DNA from: Spinactinospora alkalitolerans
GTDB lineage: Bacteria > Actinomycetota > Actinomycetes > Streptosporangiales > Streptosporangiaceae
Direction of reading: 5' to 3'
Assembly: GCF_013408795.1 (NCBI RefSeq)
Contig: NZ_JACCCC010000001.1
Span: 3,720,001 to 3,784,000, forward strand
DNA: 64,000 nt
Of this stretch, positions 17,927 to 25,916 are shown piece after piece; position 1 is the stretch's first letter; every line of letters begins with the position of its first letter. Both the position numbers and the translations under genes were made by a program. The notes beneath the pieces were generated by a model, which saw nothing but the letters and a program-made list of their open reading frames with translations, did not search any database and was not told where the DNA came from.

Positions 17927-18673
17927 AGGCATGCTCCTGCGCAGGCGGACGCGGTAGGTGTAGTGCTGCGGGAGGAAGTGGCTGACCGCCAGCTCCACCG
18001 GGACGCCCCGGGTGTCCTGGTAGACGCGGTCGATGCGTAGGACGGGCTCGCCCTCGGCGATGGACAGCGCCGCGGCGACCTCGGCGGTCGCCCCGGCGAC
18101 GGTGATGCTCTGCTCGGCCTCGGCGATGGGGTGCTCCAGCGTGGAGTCGAGCAGGCCGATGACGGTCACGCGGCTGACCGACCCCTCGACGGTGAGGTCG
18201 GGCACGCCGAGCAGGCCCCTGCCGGCCTCCGGTGGGAGGAAGACCCGGGTCACGCAGAACGCGATGCCGTCGTGCAGGCGCCGGAACGCCGCCGTCATGA
18301 TCCGGTCGTCGCCGAGCCGCAGCCTGCCCGCCGCCGCGATGTCGACTCCGGGGCGCAGGGCGGCGAGCAGCTCGAAATCGGTGTCCAGGGACAGGCCCAT
18401 CAGGTCCTCGACCGATCCGAACTGGCGCAGGTACCGGGGCTCGTGCGACGTCGCGAACGTGCCGCGCCCGGGCACCCGGTACACCATCCCCTCGGCCACG
18501 AGGTCCTGGAACGCCCGCCGGACCGTCTGCCGACTCACCCCGTGGTCGCGCGCGAGTTCGGCCTCGGTCGGCAGCCGCGCCCCGTTGACGTAGCGCTGCT
18601 GCAGGATGGCGGTCCGCAGTTCCCGTGCCAGGGCCCGGTACGCGGTCTCGGTGGAACGGGGCTCGTCGCTCAT
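17924..18673 (-). CDS. GntR family regulator, HutC/UTRA subfamily
   Basis: 249 residues from ATG 18673; in-frame sequence further upstream is not protein-like. The N-terminal winged helix contains RLPTEAELARDHGVSRQTVRR, the classic HutC recognition region. GMVYRVPGRGTFATS leads into a UTRA effector domain, ending with VPVELAVSHFLPQHYTYRV. It is divergent from the hydratase/MmgE/acyl-CoA dehydrogenase operon and is its most likely repressor. Matching inverted sites in the intergenic region (18862-18872 and 19030-19047) are good operator candidates. Confidence 0.92.
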   Translation of the reverse strand: MSDEPRSTETAYRALARELRTAILQQRYVNGARLPTEAELARDHGVSRQTVRRAFQDLVAEGMVYRVPGRGTFATSHEPRYLRQFGSVEDLMGLSLDTDFELLAALRPGVDIAAAGRLRLGDDRIMTAAFRRLHDGIAFCVTRVFLPPEAGRGLLGVPDLTVEGSVSRVTVIGLLDSTLEHPIAEAEQSITVAGATAEVAAALSIAEGEPVLRIDRVYQDTRGVPVELAVSHFLPQHYTYRVRLRRSMP

Positions 18674-18861
18674 CGTGAATGTGTCAACCGTCGTCGTGGT
18701 GCGTTGCGGAACCGGCGACCCGGACGGGGCGGAGCGCCGGCCGAAGCCCCTCCCGCGCGTCCTCTCCGGCCGTGGCCGCCTCCCACCGTACACAGCGGTC
18801 CCCGCACCGCGGCGGGCCTCGACGCGGGGCCGTGCGCAGCGGCGGACACCGCTCCTTCAAA

Positions 18862-18872
18862 TGTACGGCCAA
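18862..18872. promoter_or_regulatory. Candidate GntR/UTRA operator, distal half of pair
   Basis: TGTACGGCCAA, the exact inverse complement of TTGGCCGTACA at 19033-19043. The facing ends of the two sites are 160 bp apart, with one near each divergent gene. It may mediate repression of both, possibly by looping. Confidence 0.5.
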
Positions 18873-19029
18873 TGAGCGGTGCGGCGCACCTCGGCGGCGC
18901 GCCGGTTGCACGGTCCGCCGCCTCCGCAGCACACGCCTGCCCGCTCCGAACTGCGATCTCATGAAGGAGAATAAGGTCACCGCCCCGGGTGGGTTGACTC
19001 CGGCGAAGCGAACGGAAACACTGAACTCC

Positions 19030-19047
19030 GATTTGGCCGTACAAATC
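19030..19047. promoter_or_regulatory. Candidate GntR/UTRA operator, proximal site
   Basis: Perfect gapped palindrome GATTTG-GCCGTA-CAAATC, overlapping the 11-bp site shared with 18862-18872. It lies 30 bp before the hydratase start, where a repressor would block transcription. Confidence 0.55.
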
Positions 19048-19077
19048 TATCCGGCAGAGCACGAGGAGAGACCGACA

Positions 19078-19998
19078 TTGGCATCCGGACCGATCCCCGC
19101 TGACAGCGAGGACCTCCCGCTCAGCGCGTGGGCGCAGCGATGGCGTCCCGCCGGGACGAGCAGGGAGGAGACCATCGCGGCCGATCCCTCCACGGCCCTG
19201 GCCGGCCTCTTCGACCAGTCGAGCCCCGTGCGCGGCGACGGCGACCCCCTGCCCCCGCTGTGGCACTGGCTGCACTTCCTGGACCGGCCGGCCGAGTCCG
19301 AGCTCGGCCCGGACGGCCACCTGCGCGACGGCGGTTTCCTGCCGCCCGTCCCGCGGCGCCACCGGATGTTCGCGGGGGGCCGGATCGACATCGACGCGCC
19401 GATCCGCGCGGGCGAGCGGGTGCGGCGCGAATCCCGCGTCGCCAAGGTCGAGGCGAAGACCGGGCGCAGCGGCGAGCTGCTCTTCGTCACCGAGGAGCAC
19501 GTGTTCACCGTCGACGGGCGCACGCGCATGACCGAACAGCAGGACATCGTCTACCGGCGGGCCCCGCTGCCCGGATCGGCCCCCCGCGCCGCCGGAACCC
19601 CGGCGCGGGACGGGACCGAGGAGCCCGGCGCGGCGGCCGGAGAGGCCCCCGACCCCTGGCGGCTGCGCCTGCTCCCCACGCCCGCGATGCTGTTCAGGTT
19701 CAGCGCCCTGACCTTCAACGCCCACCGCATCCACTACGACCACCCCTACACGACGCGGGTGGAGGGCTTCCCCGGGCTCGTGGTGCACGGGCCGCTGCTC
19801 GCGCTGGGCCTGCTGGAGCTCCCGCGCAGGCTCGGCCGCACGGTCCGGCACTACTCGTTCCGGCTGCGCAGGCCCTGCTTCGTCGACCGGCCGGTGCTGC
19901 TCACCGGAACGCCCGCCGCGGAGGGCGCCGACCTGAGCGCCTTCGGCGCGGGCGAGGAGCCCGCGGTGACCGCCCGCGCGGAGTTCGCGGCCCCATGA
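19078..19998 (+). CDS. MaoC-like (FAS1-type dehydratase) CoA-ester hydratase, probable itaconyl-/mesaconyl-CoA hydratase
   Basis: 306 residues from TTG 19078. I chose this start because GAGGAGAG (19063-19070) lies seven bases upstream and the protein family begins here; the frame upstream is Arg/Gly-rich and not protein-like. Two hot-dog units are visible. The N-terminal one has LPPLWHWLHFLD and the C-terminal one FSALTFNAHRIHYDHPYTTRVEGFPGLVVHGPL (split here as family motif NxHRIHYD and PGLVVHGPL), with the catalytic Asp/His. Relatives hydrate mesaconyl-C4-CoA or itaconyl-CoA. With the CitE-type lyase across the gap this would yield citramalyl-CoA. It precedes MmgE/PrpD by 20 nt. Confidence 0.85.
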   Translation: MASGPIPADSEDLPLSAWAQRWRPAGTSREETIAADPSTALAGLFDQSSPVRGDGDPLPPLWHWLHFLDRPAESELGPDGHLRDGGFLPPVPRRHRMFAGGRIDIDAPIRAGERVRRESRVAKVEAKTGRSGELLFVTEEHVFTVDGRTRMTEQQDIVYRRAPLPGSAPRAAGTPARDGTEEPGAAAGEAPDPWRLRLLPTPAMLFRFSALTFNAHRIHYDHPYTTRVEGFPGLVVHGPLLALGLLELPRRLGRTVRHYSFRLRRPCFVDRPVLLTGTPAAEGADLSAFGAGEEPAVTARAEFAAP

Positions 19999-20018
19999 CC
20001 CCGATGACGGAGGACGGC

Positions 20019-21269
20019 ATGACGACGGTCGCCGCGCGACTCGCGGAATGGGCGGTGGCCCACCGCCCCGACGACGACGATCTCGCACTGGCCGAGAGGT
20101 CGCTGCGCGACACCATGGCGGTCACCGCGGCCGCCCGCGGCGACGCCCTGCGGCCGCTCACCGCCCACCTGGGTGCCGCAGGGCGGCTGGCCGCGCTGGG
20201 CCACGTCCTGGACTTCGACGACCTGCACATGGAGTCCACCACCCACATCAGCACGGTCTGCGTTCCGGCCGTGCTCGGCACGCCGGGGGAACCCGGCTCG
20301 GTGGCGCGCGCCTACCTGGCGGCCGCGGGGGTCATGGCGCGGCTGGGCACCGCGCTGGGCTGGGAGCACTACTCCAGCGGGTGGCACGCCACCTGCGCCG
20401 CCGGTGCGCCCGCAGCGGCGGCCGGCGCAGCCGTGCGGCTGGGGCTGGACGCCGAGGGGATCGCGCGGGCCATGGCGTTGGCCGTGCCCGCGGCCGGCGG
20501 CGTCCAGCAGGCGTTCGGCACCGCGGGCAAGGCGCTGCAGGTCGGCTTCGCCGCGGACGCCGGGGTGCGCGCCGCGCACCTGGCGGCGGCCGGGGCCACC
20601 GCAGACCCCCGGGCGCTGACGCAGTGGCTCCGGCTCGTCGGCGGCGACCCCGACCGCGTGGACACCTCGGGACCGGCGGTCCCCGGCGGCCTGGCGGTCA
20701 AGATGTTCCCCTGCTGCTACGCGATGCAGCGGCCGATCAGCGCCGTGCGGGAGCTGCCCGCCGTGCGGCCGGACGAGGTCACCTCGGTCGTGGTGCGCAC
20801 CCCCGAAGGCACCACCCAGCCCCTCATCCACCACGACCCGGGCACCGGCCTGCAGGCCAAGTTCAGCCTCGAGTACGCGGTCGCCGCGGCCCTGCTGGAC
20901 GGTCGGCCCGGCTTCGCGAGCTTCACCGACGACGCGGTCCGGCGCCCCGCCGCGCGGCGCCTGCTCTCGCTGGTGCGGATCGAGCACGACGCGGGCGGCG
21001 ACCAGCTCCTCGCCGGCGAGGTGCGGCTGGAGGTCCATCGCGGCGGCGACGTGGTTCGCGGCGCGCTGCGCTTCCCGCCCGGTTCGCCCTCCCGGCCGCC
21101 GGACGGCCCGGAGCTGTCGGCCAAGATCGCCGACTGCGCCCCGGACCTCGCCGCCGAGATCAGCACCCTCACCTGGTCCGGTGCCGCCGACTTCGTCCGG
21201 GACCGGCTCCCGGCCGCGGGGCCGGACCCGCGGCGGCGGGGCTCGGCACCCGCCGACGCGCCCGCCTGA
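20019..21269 (+). CDS. MmgE/PrpD family protein
   Basis: 416 residues. Family features: SLRDTMAVTAAARGD near the start, VLDFDDLHMESTTHIS (the conserved DFDD-H segment), a long helical bundle, and VKMFPCCYAMQRPISAV. MmgE/PrpD proteins include 2-methylcitrate dehydratase and cis-aconitate decarboxylase, so the fold handles branched tricarboxylates and dicarboxylates. A member is also present in the Pseudomonas itaconate region. Start: GGAGG lies five bases before ATG 20019, whereas ATG 19995 overlaps the previous stop but has a poor ribosome site; either is possible. Its TGA stop lies within the end of repeat A1. The precise reaction is not evident. Confidence 0.87.
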   Translation: MTTVAARLAEWAVAHRPDDDDLALAERSLRDTMAVTAAARGDALRPLTAHLGAAGRLAALGHVLDFDDLHMESTTHISTVCVPAVLGTPGEPGSVARAYLAAAGVMARLGTALGWEHYSSGWHATCAAGAPAAAAGAAVRLGLDAEGIARAMALAVPAAGGVQQAFGTAGKALQVGFAADAGVRAAHLAAAGATADPRALTQWLRLVGGDPDRVDTSGPAVPGGLAVKMFPCCYAMQRPISAVRELPAVRPDEVTSVVVRTPEGTTQPLIHHDPGTGLQAKFSLEYAVAAALLDGRPGFASFTDDAVRRPAARRLLSLVRIEHDAGGDQLLAGEVRLEVHRGGDVVRGALRFPPGSPSRPPDGPELSAKIADCAPDLAAEISTLTWSGAADFVRDRLPAAGPDPRRRGSAPADAPA

Positions 21270-21398
21270 CTGGTGTCCGACGACCGCGTTCGCGCAGGAA
21301 GTCGGCTGCCGCAGTGCGCGCAGCGCCGACGGCACAGCAGGTCCGGGCCCTGGAAGTCCCACCCCGCCCCACGAACACAGCAGTCGAAGTTCCATGAG
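21267..21398. repeat. Interspersed repeat family A, copy A1
   Basis: About 130 bp, similar to copies at 33588, 40719 and 58582 (that one reversed). Shared core: GTCCGACGACCGCGTTCGCG, GTCGGCTG, CGCAGTGCGCGCAGCGCCG, CCTGGAAGTCCCACCCCGC. The left end coincides with the TGA stop of the MmgE/PrpD gene (21267-21269). It separates that gene from the acyl-CoA dehydrogenase gene on the same strand. Confidence 0.8.
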
Positions 21399-21412
21399 AG
21401 GAAGGCCGGACC

Positions 21413-22567
21413 ATGGCCCGCCTGCCGGAAGAAGAAGAGCTCATCGTCTCCACCGTCGCGGACTTCGTCGACCGCGAGGTGCGCCCCGTGGTCCGGGAGC
21501 TGGAGCACGCCGACACCTACCCCGAGGCGCTCATCGATCAGATGAAGCGGCTGGGCGTCTACGGCCTGGCGATCCCCGAGCCCTACGGCGACGCCGCGGT
21601 GTCGGCGGTCTGCTACTCGATGGTGACCGAGGAGCTGTCGCGGGGGTGGATGAGCCTGGCCGGCGCGATGGGCGGGCACACCGTCGTGGCGAAGCTGCTG
21701 CTGGCCTTCGGCACGCAGGAGCAGAAGGAACGCTACCTGCCGCGCATGGCGACCGGCGAGCTGCGCGCCACCATGGCGCTGACCGAGCCCGGCGGCGGCT
21801 CCGACCTGCAGGGCATGCGCACCGTGGCGCGCCGGGACGGCGACGGCTACGTGGTCGACGGGTCCAAGACCTGGATCTCCAACGCCCGCCGCTCCGGCCT
21901 GGTGGCGCTGCTGTGCAAGACCGACCCGCAGGCCGACCCCGCGCACCGCGGCATCAGCATCCTGCTGGTCGAGCACGGTCCCGGCTTCACCGTCTCCCGC
22001 GACCTGCCGAAACTGGGCTACAAGGGGGTGGAGTCCTGCGAGCTCTCCTTCGAGGGCCACCGCGCACCGGCGAGCGCGCTCCTGGGCGGGGTCGAGGGCC
22101 GCGGGTTCGCGCAGATGATGCGCGGCCTGGAGATCGGCCGCATCCAGGTCGCCTCCCGCTCCCTGGGCGTGGGCCGCGCGGCCCTGGAGGACGCGCTGGA
22201 CTACGCCCAGCAGCGCGAGACCTTCGGCAAGCCGATCTGGAAGCACCAGGCGATCGGCGGCATGCTCGCCGACATGGCGACCAAGCTCACCGCGGCCCGC
22301 CAGCTCACGCACCACGCGGCCGAACGCTACGACTCCAGCGGGCGCGCCGACATGGAGGCCGGCATGGCCAAGCTGTTCGCCTCGGAGACGGCCATGGAGA
22401 TCGCGCTGAACGCGGTGCGGATCCACGGCGGGTACGGCTACTCGACCGAGTTCGACGTCGAGCGCTACTTCCGCGACGCGCCGCTGATGATCGTCGGCGA
22501 GGGCACCAACGAGATCCAGCGCGACGTCATCGCCCGCCAACTCGTCGGCCGCCACCAGCGGGCCTGA
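21413..22567 (+). CDS. Acyl-CoA dehydrogenase family protein
   Basis: 384 residues, normal length. ALTEPGGGSDLQGM contacts FAD/substrate, WISNARRS is the conserved WITN-like stretch, and RETFGKPIWKHQAI starts the C-terminal helices. The catalytic base is probably Glu363 in VGEGTNEIQ. Preceded by GAGAGGAAGG. An acyl-CoA dehydrogenase gene also accompanies the itaconate genes of Pseudomonas, so it may act on a methylsuccinyl-CoA-like or related C5 ester. A general short-chain acyl-CoA dehydrogenase is the cautious reading. Confidence 0.9.
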   Translation: MARLPEEEELIVSTVADFVDREVRPVVRELEHADTYPEALIDQMKRLGVYGLAIPEPYGDAAVSAVCYSMVTEELSRGWMSLAGAMGGHTVVAKLLLAFGTQEQKERYLPRMATGELRATMALTEPGGGSDLQGMRTVARRDGDGYVVDGSKTWISNARRSGLVALLCKTDPQADPAHRGISILLVEHGPGFTVSRDLPKLGYKGVESCELSFEGHRAPASALLGGVEGRGFAQMMRGLEIGRIQVASRSLGVGRAALEDALDYAQQRETFGKPIWKHQAIGGMLADMATKLTAARQLTHHAAERYDSSGRADMEAGMAKLFASETAMEIALNAVRIHGGYGYSTEFDVERYFRDAPLMIVGEGTNEIQRDVIARQLVGRHQRA

Positions 22568-22688
22568 TCCCGTCCGTCCCGGACGCCGCCGCCGGGCGCC
22601 CCCTCTCACGCGCCGACCCGGAACGTGCCGTGGTAGGTCATGGGCGGCACCACGCAGATGCGCGCCGCGGACTGAGGGCACGGGAGAC

Positions 22689-22724
22689 GGGACCCGGGGC
22701 CGCCGCACGCGGGGCCCGGGTCCC
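22689..22724 (+). terminator. Terminator hairpin after the acyl-CoA dehydrogenase operon
   Basis: Perfect 10-bp stem GGGACCCGGG/CCCGGGTCCC (22689-22698, 22715-22724) with a GC-rich 16-nt loop, followed by CTTGCC. It lies just upstream of the iron-regulated promoter. Confidence 0.6.
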
Positions 22725-22725
22725 C

Positions 22726-22761
22726 TTGCCCGCGCAAGCACTGTAGGTTAGCCTCACCTAA
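22726..22761 (+). promoter_or_regulatory. Iron-regulated promoter with IdeR/DtxR box
   Basis: TTGCCC (22726-22731), 17 nt, TAGCCT (22749-22754) make a plausible promoter. The -10 lies inside GTAGGTTAGCCTCACCTAA (22743-22761), a close match to the actinobacterial IdeR/DtxR box. Iron-loaded regulator should shut off the siderophore-interacting gene 26 nt downstream. Confidence 0.82.
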
Positions 22762-22787
22762 ACATGTCGCCGTCGGGTGGGGAATGC

Positions 22788-23651
22788 ATGAGCACATCAG
22801 CGCGGTCAGCGGCCACGGGCATGACGCATCTGTCGGCCACCGTGCGCAGCGTCGAGTCCGTCACTCCGGGCATGACGCGGATCTGCTTCGCAGGGGAGGA
22901 CCTGCGCGGGATCGCCGACGCCGGCCCCGACCAGTACGTGAAGATCTTCTTCCCGCTGCCCGGGCAGCGGCGGCCGCGGCTGCCGGAACCGCCCGCCGGC
23001 GACGCGGCCTCCTGGTACCGGGTGTACCTGGCGATGCCCGACGACGTCCGCCCGCCGATGCGCACCTACACGATCCGGTCCCTGCGCGCGGAGCGGGGCG
23101 AGGTCGACGTGGACTTCGCGCTGCACGGCGACAACGGGCCGGCGTCCCGCTGGGCGCGGGCCGCCGAGCCGGGGGACGAGGTGGCGCTGCTGGGGCCGCA
23201 CGGGCTCTACGCCGCGCCCGGCGACTGCGCGTGGCAGCTCCTCATCGGCGACGAGACGGCCGTCCCCGCCATCGGCGCGATCGTGGAGAAGCTGGCGCCC
23301 GGCTCGGTGGCGCGGGTGCTCGTCGAGGTGTCCGGGGACGCGGAGCGGCAGCGGTTCGAGAGCCGGGGCGACGTCGAGATCCAGTGGGTGCCCCGCGGCT
23401 CCGCGCCGCACGGCCGGCGCGTCCTGGAGGCGCTGCGCGCGGCCGACCTGCCCGACGGCGCGCCGTACGCGTGGGTCTCCGGCGAGGCGGGCCTGGTCAA
23501 GCACGCCCGGCGGCACCTGGTCGCCGATCGGGGCGTCGACAAGCGGGCCATCACGTTCACCGGCTACTGGCGGCGGGGCCGGTCCGAGGAGGAGGTCGGC
23601 CGGGAGAGTCTCGCGCGGGCGGACCGCGGCGAGACCCCCGACGACGACTGA
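22788..23651 (+). CDS. Siderophore-interacting protein (FAD-dependent ferric-siderophore reductase)
   Basis: 287 residues. The FAD-binding barrel has RTYTIRSL, the RxYS/T motif for flavin binding. The C-terminal NAD(P)H-type domain ends with YAWVSGEAGLVKHARRHLV, the signature of the ViuB/SIP family. It should release iron from imported ferric siderophores in the cytoplasm. ATG 22788 is preferred over 22764 because GTGGGGA stands five bases before it. Controlled by the IdeR box directly upstream. The C-terminal 20 residues are charged and probably flexible. Confidence 0.93.
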   Translation: MSTSARSAATGMTHLSATVRSVESVTPGMTRICFAGEDLRGIADAGPDQYVKIFFPLPGQRRPRLPEPPAGDAASWYRVYLAMPDDVRPPMRTYTIRSLRAERGEVDVDFALHGDNGPASRWARAAEPGDEVALLGPHGLYAAPGDCAWQLLIGDETAVPAIGAIVEKLAPGSVARVLVEVSGDAERQRFESRGDVEIQWVPRGSAPHGRRVLEALRAADLPDGAPYAWVSGEAGLVKHARRHLVADRGVDKRAITFTGYWRRGRSEEEVGRESLARADRGETPDDD

Positions 23652-23779
23652 GCCGCCTTTCGTCCCGCCGCGTCCTCCCACCGCCCTCCGCCGGTCGCGG
23701 CGCCGCGCCCCGTCCCGTCCCGACGCGGCCACCGAAGATCCTCCTGTCCGCAATCCACGGAAACGATGAGCACGAACCC

Positions 23780-24868
23780 ATGACCACCACTGCTCAGAAG
23801 ACGCGCGTCCCCTCCGGGAAGCGGCCGGGTGCGGCGATCCGCACGGTCGCGCACCGGCCCACCCGGCGGGGTTTCCTCGCCGGAGCCGGGAGCCTGCTGG
23901 CGCTCGGAGCGGCGGGCTGCGGCGGCGCGCCGTCACGCGCCGGCGAGGAGACGGAGGACGCCCGCACCGTCGAGCACAGGTACGGCACCACCCGGATCTC
24001 GGGGCGCCCTTCGCGGGTCGTCACGGTCGGGTTGACCGAGCAGGACTACGTGCTCGCACTCGGGGTCTCCCCCATCGGCGTGCGCGAGTGGTTCGGCGGG
24101 CACCCCGGAGCCCTGTGGCCGTGGGCCCGCGAGGCTCTCGGCGACGACCCGCTGCCGGAGATCCTCCCCGTCGACGAACTGAACTTCGAGCAGATCGCCG
24201 CCCTCGGCGCCGACCTGATCCTCGGAGTGAACTCGGGACTCACCGAGCACGAGTACGGGACGCTCTCCGAGATCGCCCCGACCGTCGCCCAGCCCAAGGA
24301 GCACGCCGACTACGGTGCGCCCTGGCAGGAGATCGCCCGGGTCGTCGGGCAGGCCCTGGGGCGCGGCGCCGAGGCCGAGGAGCTGGTCGGCGACATCGAG
24401 GCGCGGTTCGACGGCGTGCGCTCCGAGCATCCCGAGTTCGGAGGGGCGACCGCGCTGCTCGCGGCCTCGATCGACGGAGCGGCCTACGTCTACGCCGAGG
24501 GGCCGGCGCCCGGCTTCCTCACCCAGCTCGGCTTCGACCTGCCCGAGGCCGCCGCAGCCGTGTTCACCGGGGAGAACCGGGAGCCGCAGAGCATCGGCCT
24601 CGAACGCCTCGACGTGCTGGAGGCCGACGTGCTGCTCATGGGCCTGTACGGCGCGGAGGGCGAGAGCGTGATGGACGAGCCGGTCTACCGGAGCCTCGAC
24701 GTCGCGCGCGAGGGCCGCGACCTCGCCATGCCCGAGATGAGCCGGATCAACGGGGCCCTGTCGTTCGGCTCCGTCCTGAGCCTGCCCTTCGCGCTCGACG
24801 AACTGGTCCCGAGGATGGCCGTCCTCATCGACGGAGACCCCGACACCCGCCCGGAGGAGGTGTCCTGA
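23780..24868 (+). CDS. Ferric-siderophore ABC transporter substrate-binding Tat lipoprotein
   Basis: 362 residues. The signal has both a twin-arginine motif (TRRGFLAGAGS) and a lipobox (LGAAGC), so it is probably exported folded and lipidated. The mature part is a FepB/FhuD-type helical-backbone binding protein: VVTVGLTEQDYVLALG, FEQIAALGADLIL, and RLDVLEADVLLMGLY. No permease or ATPase gene is adjacent, so it must work with components encoded elsewhere. It follows the siderophore-interacting gene by 128 nt and is probably expressed from the same iron-regulated promoter. The ribosome site is weak. Confidence 0.92.
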   Translation: MTTTAQKTRVPSGKRPGAAIRTVAHRPTRRGFLAGAGSLLALGAAGCGGAPSRAGEETEDARTVEHRYGTTRISGRPSRVVTVGLTEQDYVLALGVSPIGVREWFGGHPGALWPWAREALGDDPLPEILPVDELNFEQIAALGADLILGVNSGLTEHEYGTLSEIAPTVAQPKEHADYGAPWQEIARVVGQALGRGAEAEELVGDIEARFDGVRSEHPEFGGATALLAASIDGAAYVYAEGPAPGFLTQLGFDLPEAAAAVFTGENREPQSIGLERLDVLEADVLLMGLYGAEGESVMDEPVYRSLDVAREGRDLAMPEMSRINGALSFGSVLSLPFALDELVPRMAVLIDGDPDTRPEEVS

Positions 24869-24965
24869 GCCGTTCGCGGAACGGATACCTTGCGCGCCCG
24901 CCCGAGCCGGTGATCTCCGGGCGCGGACCCGGGGAATTCGCGTGCTCGTGGGTAGCGGGGTCCCC

Positions 24966-25868
24966 ATGCGCGTATTGGTGACAGGCTGGTTCAGTTTCGT
25001 GGACGGTGAGGCGACGGCGGGCGACGTGGGCAGTGCGCGGACGGTCGCGGAGGCGCTGTCGGGGGCCGGGGTCGAGCACGACATCGCGTGGAGTCCGATG
25101 TTCCGGCCGGAGGGGCCTTCCCTGGACGAGGCGGACCCCGGGCGCTACAGCCACGTGCTGTTCGTCTGCGGCCCGGCCCACGGGGAGCAGGTGCGCCGAC
25201 TGCACCGGCGCTACGCGGGCTGCCGCCGGATCGCCGTCGGCGTGTCGGTCATCGACCCGGAGGACCCCGCCGTGCGCGGCTTCCACGAGGTGCTCGCCCG
25301 GGATCTGCCGCACGGCGCCGCCCGGCCCGACCTCGCCCACGCCGCACCGGTCGAAGGGCCGGTCCCCGTGGTGGGGGTGGCGGCGGCGCCGGGGCAGCCC
25401 GAGTACGCCGCGCGCGGCGGGCACGCCGCGGTGCACGAGCGGCTCGCGGCCTGGCTGACCCGCCGCGACTGCGCGCGGGTGCCGCTGGACACCCGCCTGG
25501 ACAGCCGCGACTGGCGGCACTGCGCCAGCCCGGGGCAGTTCGACGCCCTGGTGCGCCGGATGGACCTGGTGCTCACCACCCGGCTGCACGGGCTGGTGCT
25601 GGCGCTGCGCAACGGGGTCCCGGCCATCGCGGTGGACCCCGTCATCGGCGGGGCCAAGGTCAGCGCGCAGGCGCGGGCGTGGGGGTGGCCCGCCGTCGTC
25701 GTGGACCGGGCCGAGGACCCCCTGCCGGAGGACCGGCTGCGGGAGCTGTGGGACTGGTGCCTGTCCCCCGATGTGCACGACGCGCTCGGCCGGCTCGCTC
25801 CCCCGCCTCCGGAGGCGCTGCCGCGCGGGCCGCTGGTGGCGGACATGCTCGGCGCCCTGGTGCGGTGA
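24966..25868 (+). CDS. Polysaccharide pyruvyl transferase family protein
   Basis: 300 residues. TTRLHGLVLALRNGVPAIA (C-terminal half) is the family fingerprint with its Arg-Leu-His motif, followed by a DPVIGGAKV loop. The N-terminal half has a Rossmann-like start, MRVLVTGWFSFVDGEATAGD. Family members add pyruvate ketals to surface sugars, but many actinobacterial members are uncharacterised. No cell-wall gene cluster is adjacent. I use ATG 24966; the frame opens further upstream without a ribosome site. Confidence 0.8.
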   Translation: MRVLVTGWFSFVDGEATAGDVGSARTVAEALSGAGVEHDIAWSPMFRPEGPSLDEADPGRYSHVLFVCGPAHGEQVRRLHRRYAGCRRIAVGVSVIDPEDPAVRGFHEVLARDLPHGAARPDLAHAAPVEGPVPVVGVAAAPGQPEYAARGGHAAVHERLAAWLTRRDCARVPLDTRLDSRDWRHCASPGQFDALVRRMDLVLTTRLHGLVLALRNGVPAIAVDPVIGGAKVSAQARAWGWPAVVVDRAEDPLPEDRLRELWDWCLSPDVHDALGRLAPPPPEALPRGPLVADMLGALVR

Positions 25869-25916
25869 CGCGCCGGGGCGCCGGCCCCTGCGAAAGGTCC
25901 GGCGTCCCGGCCGGGC

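Larger units (their letters stand above)
18674..19077. other. 404-bp divergent control region
   Basis: Non-coding space between the UTRA regulator and the hydratase gene. It contains the paired TGTACGGCCAA/TTGGCCGTACA sites, a TTGACT element at about 18993-18998 that may be a -35, and a ribosome site at 19063-19070. Open frames here have neither start signals nor protein-like composition. Confidence 0.5.

Noticed and set aside
22606-22797. Small minus-strand frame encoding 63 residues with several Cys and a tidy C-terminus
   Set aside because: It runs through the IdeR box and the terminator hairpin and has no ribosome site.
24966-25868. Pyruvyl transferase as part of a polysaccharide or natural-product cluster
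   Set aside because: Neighbours are siderophore-uptake and respiratory genes; no other sugar-polymer enzyme is adjacent.
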